Source: Candidatus Poribacteria bacterium
GTDB taxonomy: Bacteria; Poribacteria; WGA-4E; WGA-3G
Length of the DNA: 64,000 nt
Direction: 5' to 3'
Assembly: GCA_958295945.1 (NCBI GenBank)
Contig: OY282386.1
Location: forward strand, 5,016,204 to 5,080,203
Positions 8,168-17,401 of the stretch are shown here, one piece after another (the first letter of the stretch is position 1; each line of letters opens with the position of its first letter). Below the pieces are notes generated by a model that saw only the letters and a program-made list of their open reading frames with translations, was not told the origin of the DNA and ran no database searches. The position numbers were made by a program, and so were the translations under genes.

Positions 8168-8959
8168 CTATTCCTCGTGTTTTTCAGGACTAATGTGAAC
8201 ATTTTTAGTTGTATTTGATGTTTTTAATTTATACACCTCTGCTAAAAATTTATCATAGTTTATAGCACCTTCACCACCCATCTTTTCTGCAATCGGTCTG
8301 CCAATAGTCCTGGCAAGTTCTAAACGACGTATTGGAGATAACTCAGGACGACGACGAAGATATTCTTTTATTGTATCAAATTCAGTGTCTGTTACCAGCA
8401 GTGGTTGTATCCAATCTGAATATAAATGTTCATCAGATGAAATGTTGATAGGTGAGATAGATTGATTGAGCTCAACTTTTGTTTTGCGATTAGTTTTCAC
8501 AACAAGTGTTCCTGCTGCCAAATCACCCAGTCGTTGCCAATTTCCGTTGATCAACATGACTAACAGACCTGTCCCATAGCAGAACGGCAGAAAATCAACA
8601 AGTCTCACAAGGTTTCTGATTGCTGAGTCGCCAAAACTAATAGGATATCCACCTTCCTTAATAACACGTAACCCCAGAGCAAGTTTACCGGGAGATTGTC
8701 CATTGGTAGTGATTTCAAACACCATAAAGTATCCCCAAAACATAGCAAAGATTAATATCCCCCCGATTGCACCAAGCCAGTTCCCAAGAAATCCGCCAAG
8801 TTCTATTAGAAAGTTGTAATTAACATAAACACCAATGAAGACGATGAGTCCAAGCAACAAAGTATCAAGCAGTGCTGCATAGAAACGCGACCCGATGCCT
8901 GCTTTCTGATAATTTATGCTGATCTGTTCTGGTGTCTCAACTGACAAATAGTCATTCAT
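8168..8959 (-). CDS. RDD family membrane protein (complete copy)
   Basis: RDD proteins are small multi-pass membrane proteins, some linked to ion transport or antiport. The N-terminus reads MNDYLSVETPEQISINYQKAGIGSR-like, with the RDD core GIGSRFYAALLDTLLLGLIV. Further membrane segments follow (GAIGGILIFAMFWGYFMVF), then NGQSPGKLALGLRV and RNLVRLVDFLPFCYGTGL, all typical. The C-terminal ~100 residues are a soluble tail. I chose the start at 8959, nine bases after the stop of the upstream PhyH gene; an ATG at 8977 overlapping that stop is possible. RDD genes often accompany the spoIIM/DUF58/MoxR set, which lies just beyond the insertion at 9878-10702, so this may be a split cluster. Confidence 0.85.
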   Translation of the reverse strand: MNDYLSVETPEQISINYQKAGIGSRFYAALLDTLLLGLIVFIGVYVNYNFLIELGGFLGNWLGAIGGILIFAMFWGYFMVFEITTNGQSPGKLALGLRVIKEGGYPISFGDSAIRNLVRLVDFLPFCYGTGLLVMLINGNWQRLGDLAAGTLVVKTNRKTKVELNQSISPINISSDEHLYSDWIQPLLVTDTEFDTIKEYLRRRPELSPIRRLELARTIGRPIAEKMGGEGAINYDKFLAEVYKLKTSNTTKNVHISPEKHEE

Positions 8960-8967
8960 AGCGTCTA

Positions 8968-9792
8968 TTATTCCCATCGTGCCCAAGCATTTGGCGTGAT
9001 ATATCCCTCGTCGGCATAAGGGTCTTCCCCCGAAACGACAACAACACCACGATAATTCCTCTGTCCTTTCCATCCAAGCCACGATGCAGTTGAACAGTAA
9101 TGACTAACCAGTACGCGCCGATAGGTGTTACTTCTATTCTTCTTTGAACGATGCAACAGATAACCGTTGAAAAAGAGGACGCTTCCGGCTGTCATTTCAA
9201 TTGGTATTTCATCTGAATCGTCAAAACCAGCCGCTTCATGACAACTGTCAAATTCATCGCGTTTATTATGCGGGTGTCTATCAAAAATCACACCTGCACG
9301 ATGGCTATTGGGGAGAACCCATATACACCCGTTCTCAACAGTGGCATCGTCCAATGCAATCCATGCACCAACGAGTGACCGGTCGCGAGTCGGTATCGGG
9401 TGTTCGTCCTGATGCCATGGGTTACCTGTATGTCCTGGTACTTTACCTAACATCATTGACTGCATGCACTTTACACCACCATCCCAAAAGGGAATGTGTG
9501 CACCGACAATCTCATGTAAAATAGCACAGATTTTGGGATGTTCAACATACTTTCTGATGAGAGGACTGAAAGAATGTGGCTCACCGACACACATTATTCT
9601 GTCTAAAATCTCTGTTTCAGTTGCATTTTCTGGCATCGGTGGAATTGCGGTGCATTCATAATCACCCCGGAAGATTTTCAACATTTCCGATTTTAATGCA
9701 TCGCATTCTTGCATTGAAACTACATCTGGAACCATTAGATAACCATCATTGATATACCGTTCTGCCCAACCATTGTGCTTTTGTTGAGACAT
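8968..9792 (-). CDS. Phytanoyl-CoA dioxygenase (PhyH) family protein
   Basis: Fe(II)/2-oxoglutarate-dependent oxygenase of 274 residues. The metal triad is visible as HQD in NPWHQDEHPIPTRDRS and a distal His in GYLLHRSKKNRS, followed by Arg in YRRVLVSHY, probably the 2-oxoglutarate ligand. The N-terminus (YINDGYLMVPDVVS) is the usual PhyH opening. The substrate cannot be predicted; bacterial PhyH proteins act on diverse small molecules. A good AAGGAGT precedes the ATG. It is immediately upstream of, and probably translationally coupled to, the RDD gene. The upstream side abuts the ISKra4-like element. Confidence 0.9.
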   Translation of the reverse strand: MSQQKHNGWAERYINDGYLMVPDVVSMQECDALKSEMLKIFRGDYECTAIPPMPENATETEILDRIMCVGEPHSFSPLIRKYVEHPKICAILHEIVGAHIPFWDGGVKCMQSMMLGKVPGHTGNPWHQDEHPIPTRDRSLVGAWIALDDATVENGCIWVLPNSHRAGVIFDRHPHNKRDEFDSCHEAAGFDDSDEIPIEMTAGSVLFFNGYLLHRSKKNRSNTYRRVLVSHYCSTASWLGWKGQRNYRGVVVVSGEDPYADEGYITPNAWARWE

Positions 9793-9877
9793 TTAGAGTT
9801 ACTCCTTTTTGTCCAATACTGTCCTCTCTAACATGATACCACATCTTGATGTACAAGTCATATCTAAATTAGGAATA

Positions 9878-10702
9878 GGGTGTGTAAAGTTTTTGTCACC
9901 ATAGTCGTCAATTTAGCGTCCTTCCAGTACCGTTAGGTTCGGTTAGGAAACCCCACCTAACCAGGACTATGAGAGTAGTCATTTTTGTGTAGTATCTGAT
10001 GACAAATTCATTGTGTTTATCTTGCAATTTCATGGTCTGTCTTCTTCTTGAAAAGTTACGAAACTGTAAGAAATCTCTTACAACTGTAAGACGGGAAAAT
10101 TGCCTATAGACTCAGTTTCTGTATGGGTTTATAGGACATATTTTGATGACACTAAAATTTGAATTTCGCAAAACTGTAAGATTTTTTTGAGATGCTGAGA
10201 TTTGTCCGTTATTTTTGTATAGAATGTGTGATGAATTGCATGAATATCGTCTTTTATCTTCATAATAGTTTCCATTATTTTGCTCTTATAAATTTCTTAA
10301 AATTGTTATATTATACATAACATTCATGTTAAAATAAATAATAAATATATATTAACACATAAATGGACTTATGTCAAGTTATTTTTTGGCAATGGACATA
10401 TTTTTCATTGTTCAACACACATTTTTTAGACCTGTAAGGACGATATGGTTATAAAGGCTGGTTAGTACAGACATATCGTCCCTAATGAAGATTAGGAAAT
10501 AAATAGGGTAATTTGAGATCAAAGTCCAGAGCACTTACAAAGTGCCAAATCAAGAAATCAAGAAATCAATGGTATGAACGCCTTTTGGCGTTCCCCGGGT
10601 CTCTGTGCCCGCCATTCACTGTTCTGTAATGCAACGGGCGGGCACAGAGACCCGCCCCTACAATTCATGGTGAGAAGTTAGTGACAAAATCTTTACACAC
10701 CC
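9878..10702. mobile_element. 825-bp non-coding element with ISKra4-like inverted ends
   Basis: The left end begins GGGTGTGTAAAGTTTTTGTC and the right end is its inverted counterpart, 21 of 22 bases matching over 9878-9899 and 10681-10702. The same 22-bp end forms the terminus of the ISKra4-type insertion at 63706. No open frame of note lies inside. Internal palindromes are present at 9932-9961 (GTTAGGT/ACCTAAC), 10438-10481 (GGACGATATG/CATATCGTCC), 10576-10593 (GAACGCC/GGCGTTC) and 10596-10654 (18-bp perfect arms CGGGTCTCTGTGCCCGCC). A clear target duplication was not found. I infer a non-autonomous derivative, possibly with other repeats nested in it. Confidence 0.65.
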
Positions 10703-10718
10703 TTAAAATTATACTAAC

Positions 10719-10747
10719 TTGACAATTGCACATCCTAATGTTATTTT
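10719..10747 (+). promoter_or_regulatory. Sigma-70-type promoter upstream of spoIIM-like gene
   Basis: A perfect TTGACA at 10719-10724 is followed, after exactly 17 bases, by TATTTT at 10742-10747. The start codon lies 70 bases further. It begins just outside the right end of the 825-bp element. Confidence 0.5.
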
Positions 10748-10817
10748 ATAAGAAGATATTCAATGCATGTTGTGATTTGTATTTATTGCAAATACCTTGA
10801 TAAACAGGAAAATTTAA

Positions 10818-11759
10818 ATGTCAGTAGAATTTGTTGAGAAAAAACAACAGAGTTGGAATGAGTTAGAGGAATTATTGAATAAGTCTCGTAATGCAAATGC
10901 CCAAGAACTCAATCGTCTTGGATATCTGTATCGTCGTGTAACGTCAGATTTAGCAGTGGCACGACGCGATTTTCCACAGGATCGATGTGTTATATACCTG
11001 AACGAATTAGTATCAAGGGCACATTCCACTGTCTACCAGACTTCACCCTTAAAACGTGGTTCACTTCTTGAATTTCTCCGTTTTGGTTTTCCCACAGTGT
11101 TCCGAGAAAATCTCTATTTTATCGGTGCTGCTTTTCTGATGTTTGCTCTTGCTTATGCGGGTGCTTATGTGAGTGCGTTGAGAACCCCAGAATTCGTTGA
11201 AAGCCTTGTCCCCGAAGGTTACGTGAGTCATATCAAAGAATTAGGACAAAACAAATGGAATTCTACATCTGCCGAAGCAAGAAATTTACTCTCCTCCTAT
11301 GTCATGACGAACAACATTCGCGTGGCTTTCATGGCTTTCGCCGGGGGAATCATGTTTATGGTTGGCAGTGTTTATATCCTTGTGTTTAACGGGTTATTTT
11401 TCGGTGCCATCGCTGGATTGTGTCATGTTCACGGGGCTGCGTTGGCATTGTGGTCCTTTGTTTCACCGCACGGATACATAGAACTGACGACGATATTCAT
11501 TGCTGATGGTGCAGGTATGAAATTGGGATATTCTCTTATTGCGCCAACAACTTTGACGAGAAAACAGACTTTAGTGAATGCCGCAAAAACTGCAATTAAG
11601 TTACTCGGCGGGTGTGTGTTCTTGCTTGTTATTGCGGGTATCATTGAGGGTTTTGTCTCTCCTTCTGACCTACCGAATACTATAAAAATAGGCTTTGGTG
11701 CATTGACAGGGATTTTGTTGTTCACCTACCTTTTTGGTATGAAATCTCCTAATTCATAA
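10818..11759 (+). CDS. Stage II sporulation protein M-like (DUF95/SpoIIM) membrane protein
   Basis: A 313-residue membrane protein. The N-terminal ~85 residues are soluble and helical (WNELEELLNKSRNANAQELNRLG, then LYRRVTSDLAVARRDFP), the usual start of the non-sporulation SpoIIM/DUF95 family (COG1300). About five membrane segments follow, including FIGAAFLMFALAYAGAYV and FAGGIMFMVGSVYILVFNGL, with the family motif FNGLFFGAIAGLCHVHG and HGYIELTTIFIADGAGM. In many bacteria this gene accompanies RDD, DUF58, MoxR and DUF4129 genes; here the others lie beside it on the opposite strand. The role of the group is not settled; links to envelope or cell-wall functions have been proposed. Confidence 0.88.
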   Translation: MSVEFVEKKQQSWNELEELLNKSRNANAQELNRLGYLYRRVTSDLAVARRDFPQDRCVIYLNELVSRAHSTVYQTSPLKRGSLLEFLRFGFPTVFRENLYFIGAAFLMFALAYAGAYVSALRTPEFVESLVPEGYVSHIKELGQNKWNSTSAEARNLLSSYVMTNNIRVAFMAFAGGIMFMVGSVYILVFNGLFFGAIAGLCHVHGAALALWSFVSPHGYIELTTIFIADGAGMKLGYSLIAPTTLTRKQTLVNAAKTAIKLLGGCVFLLVIAGIIEGFVSPSDLPNTIKIGFGALTGILLFTYLFGMKSPNS

Positions 11760-11815
11760 AATAGAAACTCCCAGAAAAGTCGCAATGAATTGCACGACTA
11801 CGATCCGAAATAGTG

Positions 11816-13171
11816 TCATATCTTTGATTTTGCCTTCAGTTCTAAATACTTATTGACAACAGCCATCGTTAGTTGATGTGCGGGAACATCTATTGTAATA
11901 ACACCGCGCCTGCGTAAGATTTCTAATGTCGTCTGCTTCTCTTGCAGCATTCGTTCTGCTATTGCTTTCTGATAAACCGACTTAGAATTTGACGGTTTTT
12001 GTGCTGCTAATTCCACAATCCCTGAATCTGTCAACGTTACACAGATAACAAGATGATGTTTTGAAAATTGCGAGACATAAGTTGCTATGCCTTCTGCTGA
12101 ATCGTTGTCAAGGATATCTGTGAAGAGTATAATAAGTGCCCGTTTGCGTTGTTTTGATGCGAGATAAGAGAATGCTGCTTCAAAGTCAGGTTCAACGGGA
12201 TGTACTGGCAACGCATAAATAGTCTCTAACATTGTAAGGAACTGCTTTTTACCTTGCTTTGGAGCTAAGTATTGGTGGACTGTATCTGCAAATGCAACCA
12301 TACCTATTTTGTCTCCTTTCAATATCGAGACATAAGCAGCCATTAGAGTTGTGTTGATAGCGTAATCTAATTTCAGCATCGCTTTTTGACTAATCGTTTC
12401 TGTATCCGTTGTATCTAATGAATCCAATAGGATTGGAGATGCCATGAGTCGACCAGTATCCAGCATAATTACTATATCTTGACTACGTTCGGTTTCAAAT
12501 TCTGTGACGATTGGTTTTCTGTGCCTTGCAGTAGCATTCCAATCAATACGTCTAAAATCGTCATCAGGTAGGTATTCACGTAATCTTTCCATCTCTGTTC
12601 CTTCACCAAATTGTCGTGAGTTTTTTAATCCCATACGGTGAAGCATTCCACGTTTTACCAATAACTCGTACTGTCTAATAGCATTGAGATTAGGATATAC
12701 TTTCACTTTTGTTTGTGCAGATACTTTGAGCTGACGAACGACAAGACCTATGACACCCAAACACCTAATATGTATATCTCCAAATTGATATATTCCTCTC
12801 CGCATCGGTGTAAGATTGTAAGTTACACTATTCTCCTGCATAGCATTTACTTCCAAGTCATGAATTACTGTGTCATACAGAAATTCAGTAGGAAAATCGT
12901 CTTTAAGCCTTATCTTCAAGCCATGTCGCGATCGGTTGAGGATTTGTAATGTAACTACATTCTCCACACCTAATGAGAATTTTGTATTCATCAATCTATT
13001 AACTTGAATATTAGTAAAGAGGGGGTTTGTGAGATAATCTATGATTGCAACGGTGAACAACAAGAGCAGATATGCTCCACTAACATACAATAGATCTGGT
13101 GAGACAGTATAAAGCAGAATAGGAATAGCTGCAGGGAGTAAATAGAGTAGGAATCGTTTGCTAATATGCAT
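11816..13171 (-). CDS. DUF58 domain-containing protein (VWA-like)
   Basis: A 451-residue protein with two N-terminal membrane segments, then a beta-rich region and the DUF58 core. The family signature is clear: GTEMERLREYLPDDDFRRID, then WNATARHRKPIVTEFE and the VWA-like metal site IVIMLDTGR, where the usual DxSxS motif is degenerate (DTGRL). A VWA-fold continuation follows (GMVAFADTVHQYLAPK, ALIILFTDILDN). DUF58 proteins are the usual partners of MoxR ATPases. Encoded five bases after the moxR-like gene in the same transcript. Confidence 0.9.
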   Translation of the reverse strand: MHISKRFLLYLLPAAIPILLYTVSPDLLYVSGAYLLLLFTVAIIDYLTNPLFTNIQVNRLMNTKFSLGVENVVTLQILNRSRHGLKIRLKDDFPTEFLYDTVIHDLEVNAMQENSVTYNLTPMRRGIYQFGDIHIRCLGVIGLVVRQLKVSAQTKVKVYPNLNAIRQYELLVKRGMLHRMGLKNSRQFGEGTEMERLREYLPDDDFRRIDWNATARHRKPIVTEFETERSQDIVIMLDTGRLMASPILLDSLDTTDTETISQKAMLKLDYAINTTLMAAYVSILKGDKIGMVAFADTVHQYLAPKQGKKQFLTMLETIYALPVHPVEPDFEAAFSYLASKQRKRALIILFTDILDNDSAEGIATYVSQFSKHHLVICVTLTDSGIVELAAQKPSNSKSVYQKAIAERMLQEKQTTLEILRRRGVITIDVPAHQLTMAVVNKYLELKAKSKI

Positions 13172-13176
13172 ATTAT

Positions 13177-14130
13177 CTATCGTGGGATTTCTACTTCGGC
13201 AAGTAGTCTATCGATCACATCGTCTGACGTTAAACCTTCAATTTCAGCCTCTGGTTTCAACAGGATGCGATGACGGTAAACAGGTGGAGCTAGGTATTTT
13301 ACATCATCAGGTATAATATAGTCTCGTCCTTGGATTGCTGCATAAGTTTTACTTGCCAATAAAAGTGCTATTGAGGCGCGAGGACTTCCTCCTAACATTA
13401 GTTCATTTGATCTACGCGAGGCTTCTGCCAGACCAACGATATAGTTAAATATAGTCTCCTCTACGGTGACTGCTTGAATTGACTTTTGACATTCCGTAAG
13501 TTCCTCACTGTTAATAACACTTTCTATACCTACCTCATCCAAGCGAATAGCATTAAATCCTTGATGGTAATTCCTCAAAATTTGTGTTTCTAATTCAGGA
13601 CCAGGATAGTCTACTTTGAGTTTAAACATAAATCTATCCAACTGTGCTTCTGGTAGTGGATATGTTCCCTCATATTCAATGGGATTTTGTGTTGCTAAAA
13701 CAATGAATGGAATTGGCAGTTCATGCCGTACCCCATCAATGCTGACTTGACGTTCTTCCATACATTCCAAGAGTGCAGATTGTGTTTTTGCTGGAGAACG
13801 GTTTATTTCATCTGTAAGTAGGACATTGGTGAACACGGGACCGTGTTTTAGATTAAACTGATTTGTCGTCAAATCGTAAACACTTGTTCCGATAATGTCA
13901 GATGGCATCAGATCAGGCGTGAACTGAACACGACTGAATTGGCCAGAGACTATCATTGACAAAGTCTTTGCGATTAACGTTTTTGCCGTTCCCGGTACAC
14001 CTTCTAATAAAACATGTCCTCCTGCAAATAGACTGACGACTACGAGTTCAAAGATTTCTTCTTGTCCGACAATAATTTTCTGTGCTTCCTGTTTAATTCT
14101 TTCAAAAACTGTTTGTACTGTATTTTCCAT
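13177..14130 (-). CDS. MoxR-family AAA+ ATPase
   Basis: AAA+ ATPase of about 317 residues thought to act as a chaperone for VWA-domain partners. Walker A is [15 protein letters not shown], Walker B is [19 protein letters not shown], and sensor 1 is [22 protein letters not shown]-like with LDRF following. The C-terminal lid has [14 protein letters not shown] and [14 protein letters not shown] place the start at the ATG at 14130 (MENTVQTVF), 28 bases after the upstream stop. An ATG at 14202 would overlap the upstream gene and adds residues atypical of the family. Operon with DUF58, DUF4350 and DUF4129 genes. Confidence 0.93.
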   Translation of the reverse strand: MENTVQTVFERIKQEAQKIIVGQEEIFELVVVSLFAGGHVLLEGVPGTAKTLIAKTLSMIVSGQFSRVQFTPDLMPSDIIGTSVYDLTTNQFNLKHGPVFTNVLLTDEINRSPAKTQSALLECMEERQVSIDGVRHELPIPFIVLATQNPIEYEGTYPLPEAQLDRFMFKLKVDYPGPELETQILRNYHQGFNAIRLDEVGIESVINSEELTECQKSIQAVTVEETIFNYIVGLAEASRRSNELMLGGSPRASIALLLASKTYAAIQGRDYIIPDDVKYLAPPVYRHRILLKPEAEIEGLTSDDVIDRLLAEVEIPR

Positions 14131-14158
14131 AGTTGTCTGATTACCTGTCAATTGTTCT

Positions 14159-15265
14159 TCAAATGTTAGTGTTTGTACAGTATGTATCAACTCTTTTTGC
14201 AAAATCCAAGAGTTGTGATTCTGAGATATTTCCTGATGCTTCTAAGTCACTGATTAGGTTGGCAAGTTCTCCTTGTTCATCATCAACGCCCCGTTGAATC
14301 AATTCATCTAAAAACTCTGATGTTCTTAGATTGGGATTCACTCGCCACCGATTTCCTAAGTCTGCTTTGAATTTGTCTTTAATATGTTTCAGTATATCCA
14401 TACGTGTGTTGCCTTTTTGATATAAGGCTGTCATCGCGTAGACATATTCGGTGCTCAATCTTCTATTGTTCTCTCTTACATTTAAGGGGCGTCCGAACCT
14501 TCTTCCTCTCAATGACATGAAAACGAATAGAATCAGGCAGATATATACTGATGCTAAACCCCATGGTGTTTTGAAAACAAAGTTTACAAATGCACTTGTA
14601 GGTGCAGTGTCTTGTGCGTAGTAGTTACCTTCTGCCAGGCCTATGTGTGCTTTACGAGGGAATGTTGACACAAGATTGTAAAACAGGGCAGCATTCCCAC
14701 TATGTTTCAATCCATTCTCATTAAATAGATGTGCCGAAGTAGTAAAATATACACGACCTTCACCATCTTGCAATGTTGCTACAACTGCTTGATAATTGGA
14801 ACCGTATAGGACCACCATTTCTCGCTTATCAGATTCAATAGCAAAATATGTACGCGGTCTTATTCTGTTAACTTCGTTTAACGGAAAAAACGGTTCTTCT
14901 TGATATCTGTTTGCGTATTCCATTCTATTCGGTAAATTTCGTAGTTTCAATCCATAGGCTGTGACAAGACCTACCATAGTTTTATGGTTTCCACCACTTA
15001 CAATCAAAGTACCACCATTCTTGACAAAATCTTGTATATTCTGAATTTCTTTTTCAGTCGGTATTTTAACAAGTTCCTGTAAGAATAGGACATCGTAATT
15101 CTTGAGACGTGAAGGATATTGTGCAGTTATTTCGGTTACTCTAAACTTTGATTTTCGCAATATTTTTGAGAGAACACTTGTTTGAATTAGTGAATCACAA
15201 GAAAAGTGGGAACATGAGAGTATAATTAAAAAAAAGAGATAAATTGGAACGCGGTGAATTTTCAC
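14159..15265 (-). CDS. DUF4350 domain-containing membrane protein
   Basis: A 368-residue protein with an N-terminal hydrophobic signal containing Cys residues ([13 protein letters not shown]; lipidation is possible but no clean lipobox). A DUF4350/GATase-like region follows ([33 protein letters not shown]). A single C-terminal membrane segment ([16 protein letters not shown]) is followed by a basic loop and a cytoplasmic helical tail ([18 protein letters not shown]), as in the family. DUF4350 genes typically sit between DUF4129 and MoxR genes, as here. Role unknown; probably a subunit of the same envelope-associated assembly. Confidence 0.82.
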   Translation of the reverse strand: MKIHRVPIYLFFLIILSCSHFSCDSLIQTSVLSKILRKSKFRVTEITAQYPSRLKNYDVLFLQELVKIPTEKEIQNIQDFVKNGGTLIVSGGNHKTMVGLVTAYGLKLRNLPNRMEYANRYQEEPFFPLNEVNRIRPRTYFAIESDKREMVVLYGSNYQAVVATLQDGEGRVYFTTSAHLFNENGLKHSGNAALFYNLVSTFPRKAHIGLAEGNYYAQDTAPTSAFVNFVFKTPWGLASVYICLILFVFMSLRGRRFGRPLNVRENNRRLSTEYVYAMTALYQKGNTRMDILKHIKDKFKADLGNRWRVNPNLRTSEFLDELIQRGVDDEQGELANLISDLEASGNISESQLLDFAKRVDTYCTNTNI

Positions 15266-15271
15266 TGATTG

Positions 15272-15898
15272 TCACCCTTTAACATACACCTTTTGCAATA
15301 GATCACGATAGTTTGCAACGGTTTCAGCATCACAAGGTTTATGTCCATACCAAACCTCATCAAAGACAGTCACTGCAGGACCAAGTGTTTTTTGAAGGTT
15401 GATGTCAACTTGTGATTGGTGTAGATACTCTCGATTAGTCATACTTTTATCATACGGTAAGATACCACGTTCCTGTAGATGTAAAACTGCGGAAAGATAG
15501 AGATAACGGAGTGCTCCTCGGAAGTCATTTGATGCTTCTGCGGTCTCTGCATGAGCAAGTGCAGCTTTCTCAGTTCTCACATCATCTTCAATAATCTCAG
15601 TCTCCATATCACCTACATCGCGAATCAAGTTCATCCGAATCTGTTTGATAAAAAAGATTAAAACTATTCCAATTGCTATTATTCCTAATGGGAACAGTAC
15701 ATACTTTATCTTAAATTTCTGAATTGGTTTTGGGTTAAGCAGTTTATCTAATTCGGTCTGAAATTTCTCATAAGATATTGACGCTTCCGTATTCTTCCTC
15801 TCTAACTCATCACGAAACTGCTGCTCATCTGATGCAGTAGCTAACAGAACGGTCAGACAGAAGAGTATAATGAGACTACTATTTGTTTTCAATGTCAT
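15272..15898 (-). CDS. DUF4129 domain-containing membrane protein
   Basis: A 208-residue protein with an N-terminal signal-like segment (SLIILFCLTVLLATAS), a charged stretch, a central membrane segment (YVLFPLGIIAIGIVLIFFI), and a C-terminal DUF4129 domain (ALRYLYLSAVLHLQERGIL, then SMTNREYLHQ and VWYGHKPC). DUF4129 is also found at the C-terminus of some transglutaminase-like proteins. Its ATG overlaps the stop of the upstream gene by four bases (ATGA), indicating coupling. Confidence 0.85.
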   Translation of the reverse strand: MTLKTNSSLIILFCLTVLLATASDEQQFRDELERKNTEASISYEKFQTELDKLLNPKPIQKFKIKYVLFPLGIIAIGIVLIFFIKQIRMNLIRDVGDMETEIIEDDVRTEKAALAHAETAEASNDFRGALRYLYLSAVLHLQERGILPYDKSMTNREYLHQSQVDINLQKTLGPAVTVFDEVWYGHKPCDAETVANYRDLLQKVYVKG

Positions 15899-16824
15899 GA
15901 TTCTTCGTTATGTTCAGTTGGACTTTGGTCAATATTATCTGTAACTTGCAGTTCCAGATCCAAAGCTTCTTTTCTTATTCGCATATCAAAATAAAGGAGC
16001 GTAGAACCAATTGATGCAATCGGCAGCAGTAGTGAAGTGATAGCCAATGCAAAAAAGGTACGTATAAAATATGTTAACCAACCAATATCTTCAGGGGTTG
16101 GTGCAAAAATGAATAGAATAGTTTGAATAGGAGTAGTATTAGTCGGCAATTGACCTGTACCAGGAATAAGCATGAATATAATGGAAAATGTAGTAGAAAG
16201 AATAGTTGAGATCATATAGTAGATGAGTATAATAGCAAACATAATTCCACATACTCGCCACCAATTTCCTTTTACTAATTCTGAACTACGACGAAATGAC
16301 GCACCTACTGGTTTCTCCTCTACCATAATGGGTAAAGCATATAACCCCCACCTTACAAACAAATAGATTGCAAATGGTATTCCAATGCATGTTATAAATA
16401 AGAGTGTAATAACCAACACATATAGGAGAGAACCACCAATTAACGGAGTATAACGACGCAATGATTGCTGTAAGGCTGCTTCAACAGTTATATCCTTACC
16501 CAAAAACACTTGTGAACTTGCGTATAATATTGCACCTACGACAAACAGCGACAATAACAGCACCAATAACGTCGATGTAATGAGTGTAAAGAATAGACTT
16601 ACCAGATTGTCGTCTACCGTATTCCTTAATACAAGATATATACCGATTTTATCAATCACATAACCGATTACAAAATAGACTAAAGAAATCTTAAAAAAGA
16701 GTTGAAAGTTGTTGCGATATATTGAAAACATCCCGTCAAGGATGTCGGTGAGATTCAACGGTTGTAGAGGTGGCAAGGATTCATTACTTTCAATCTCTGG
16801 CACTAGTGTGTTGTGTTCTTGCAT
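15895..16824 (-). CDS. Multi-pass membrane protein of the DUF4129/MoxR cluster
   Basis: A 309-residue integral membrane protein with about six hydrophobic segments (for example LFFTLITSTLLVLLLSLFVVG and LLYVLVITLLFITCIGIPFA). The N-terminal LQPLNLTDILDGMFSIYRNNF and the central RRSSELVKGNWWRVCGIMF are typical of membrane proteins resembling the glycerophosphodiester phosphodiesterase membrane domain. No catalytic domain is present. First gene of the minus-strand operon, with GGAG before the ATG and a plausible promoter about 40 bases further upstream. Confidence 0.75.
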   Translation of the reverse strand: MQEHNTLVPEIESNESLPPLQPLNLTDILDGMFSIYRNNFQLFFKISLVYFVIGYVIDKIGIYLVLRNTVDDNLVSLFFTLITSTLLVLLLSLFVVGAILYASSQVFLGKDITVEAALQQSLRRYTPLIGGSLLYVLVITLLFITCIGIPFAIYLFVRWGLYALPIMVEEKPVGASFRRSSELVKGNWWRVCGIMFAIILIYYMISTILSTTFSIIFMLIPGTGQLPTNTTPIQTILFIFAPTPEDIGWLTYFIRTFFALAITSLLLPIASIGSTLLYFDMRIRKEALDLELQVTDNIDQSPTEHNEES

Positions 16825-16861
16825 ATTCTCCTCAAGTATGATGTTCTTTAGATGTATGATT

Positions 16862-16890
16862 AGTTTATCTCATTTTGTTTTTTATTTCAA
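16862..16890 (-). promoter_or_regulatory. Putative promoter of the membrane protein/DUF4129/MoxR operon
   Basis: Read on the minus strand: TTGAAA (16885-16890), a 17-base spacer, then TAAACT (16862-16867). The first ATG of the operon lies about 38 bases downstream. Boxes match the sigma-70 consensus only partly. Confidence 0.4.
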
Positions 16891-16906
16891 GACAATGTGA
16901 TGCGCT

Positions 16907-17041
16907 GATTTCCCAGACTTGACACAAAAAGAGCGTGCTGCACACTTCGGTGTTTCAGAGTTTTGTATCGGTTATGGACTCCGAAAACTCGGTATCACGC
17001 GAAAAAAACACGAAGTTATAAACATGTATCATAAAATCTAA
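16907..17041 (+). pseudogene. IS630-family transposase remnant (N-terminal helix-turn-helix)
   Basis: About 44 codons to a TAA, reading DFPDLTQKERAAHFGVSEF and GLRKLGITRKK, the helix-turn-helix start of IS630-type transposases. It has no start codon, and the DDE catalytic region is absent. The sequence just after it (TCTAAAGTTTACTATA) resembles an IS630 terminal repeat and also resembles the end of the MITE at 62306-62424. Confidence 0.75.
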
Positions 17042-17084
17042 AGTTTACTATAAAAAACAATATTGCCAATAACTTCTGCATATT

Positions 17085-17187
17085 TATGGTAAATTATTGA
17101 AGTAATTGGACACATTCCTTAGGCGAGGTTAGGAAACCTCGCCTACCGTAGATAGAAAGTGTAGATATATTTTTATACTTCACCATA
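17085..17187. mobile_element. 103-bp MITE with IS630-like ends (copy B)
   Basis: Inverted copy of the element at 3448-3550, same length, two differences seen near one end. The ends are TATGGTAAATT and ACTTCACCATA, and the interior carries the GGCGAGG palindrome. It lies 43 bases after the IS630 transposase remnant, which may represent the family that mobilises it. Confidence 0.85.
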
Positions 17188-17401
17188 GTTCCTTTCTACG
17201 AGAAAAGTCAACTTTCAAAAAAATCCTTTTCTTTGTATCAAAATTCTGTTAAAATTAGAAAAATCACCTAACAGTTTCCTGTCTCTTAGTAAAATGATTA
17301 ATTGGGAGGATAGTTTAGATCAAAGCAGTAATGATAATTAATATCATTAAATGAATGAATAAGCAAGTTATTTCTTAGTTTATTGGTTTGAATAAAAATC
17401 T

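Noticed and set aside
9878-10702. CRISPR array
   Set aside because: Palindromes differ from one another and there are no regularly spaced identical direct repeats.
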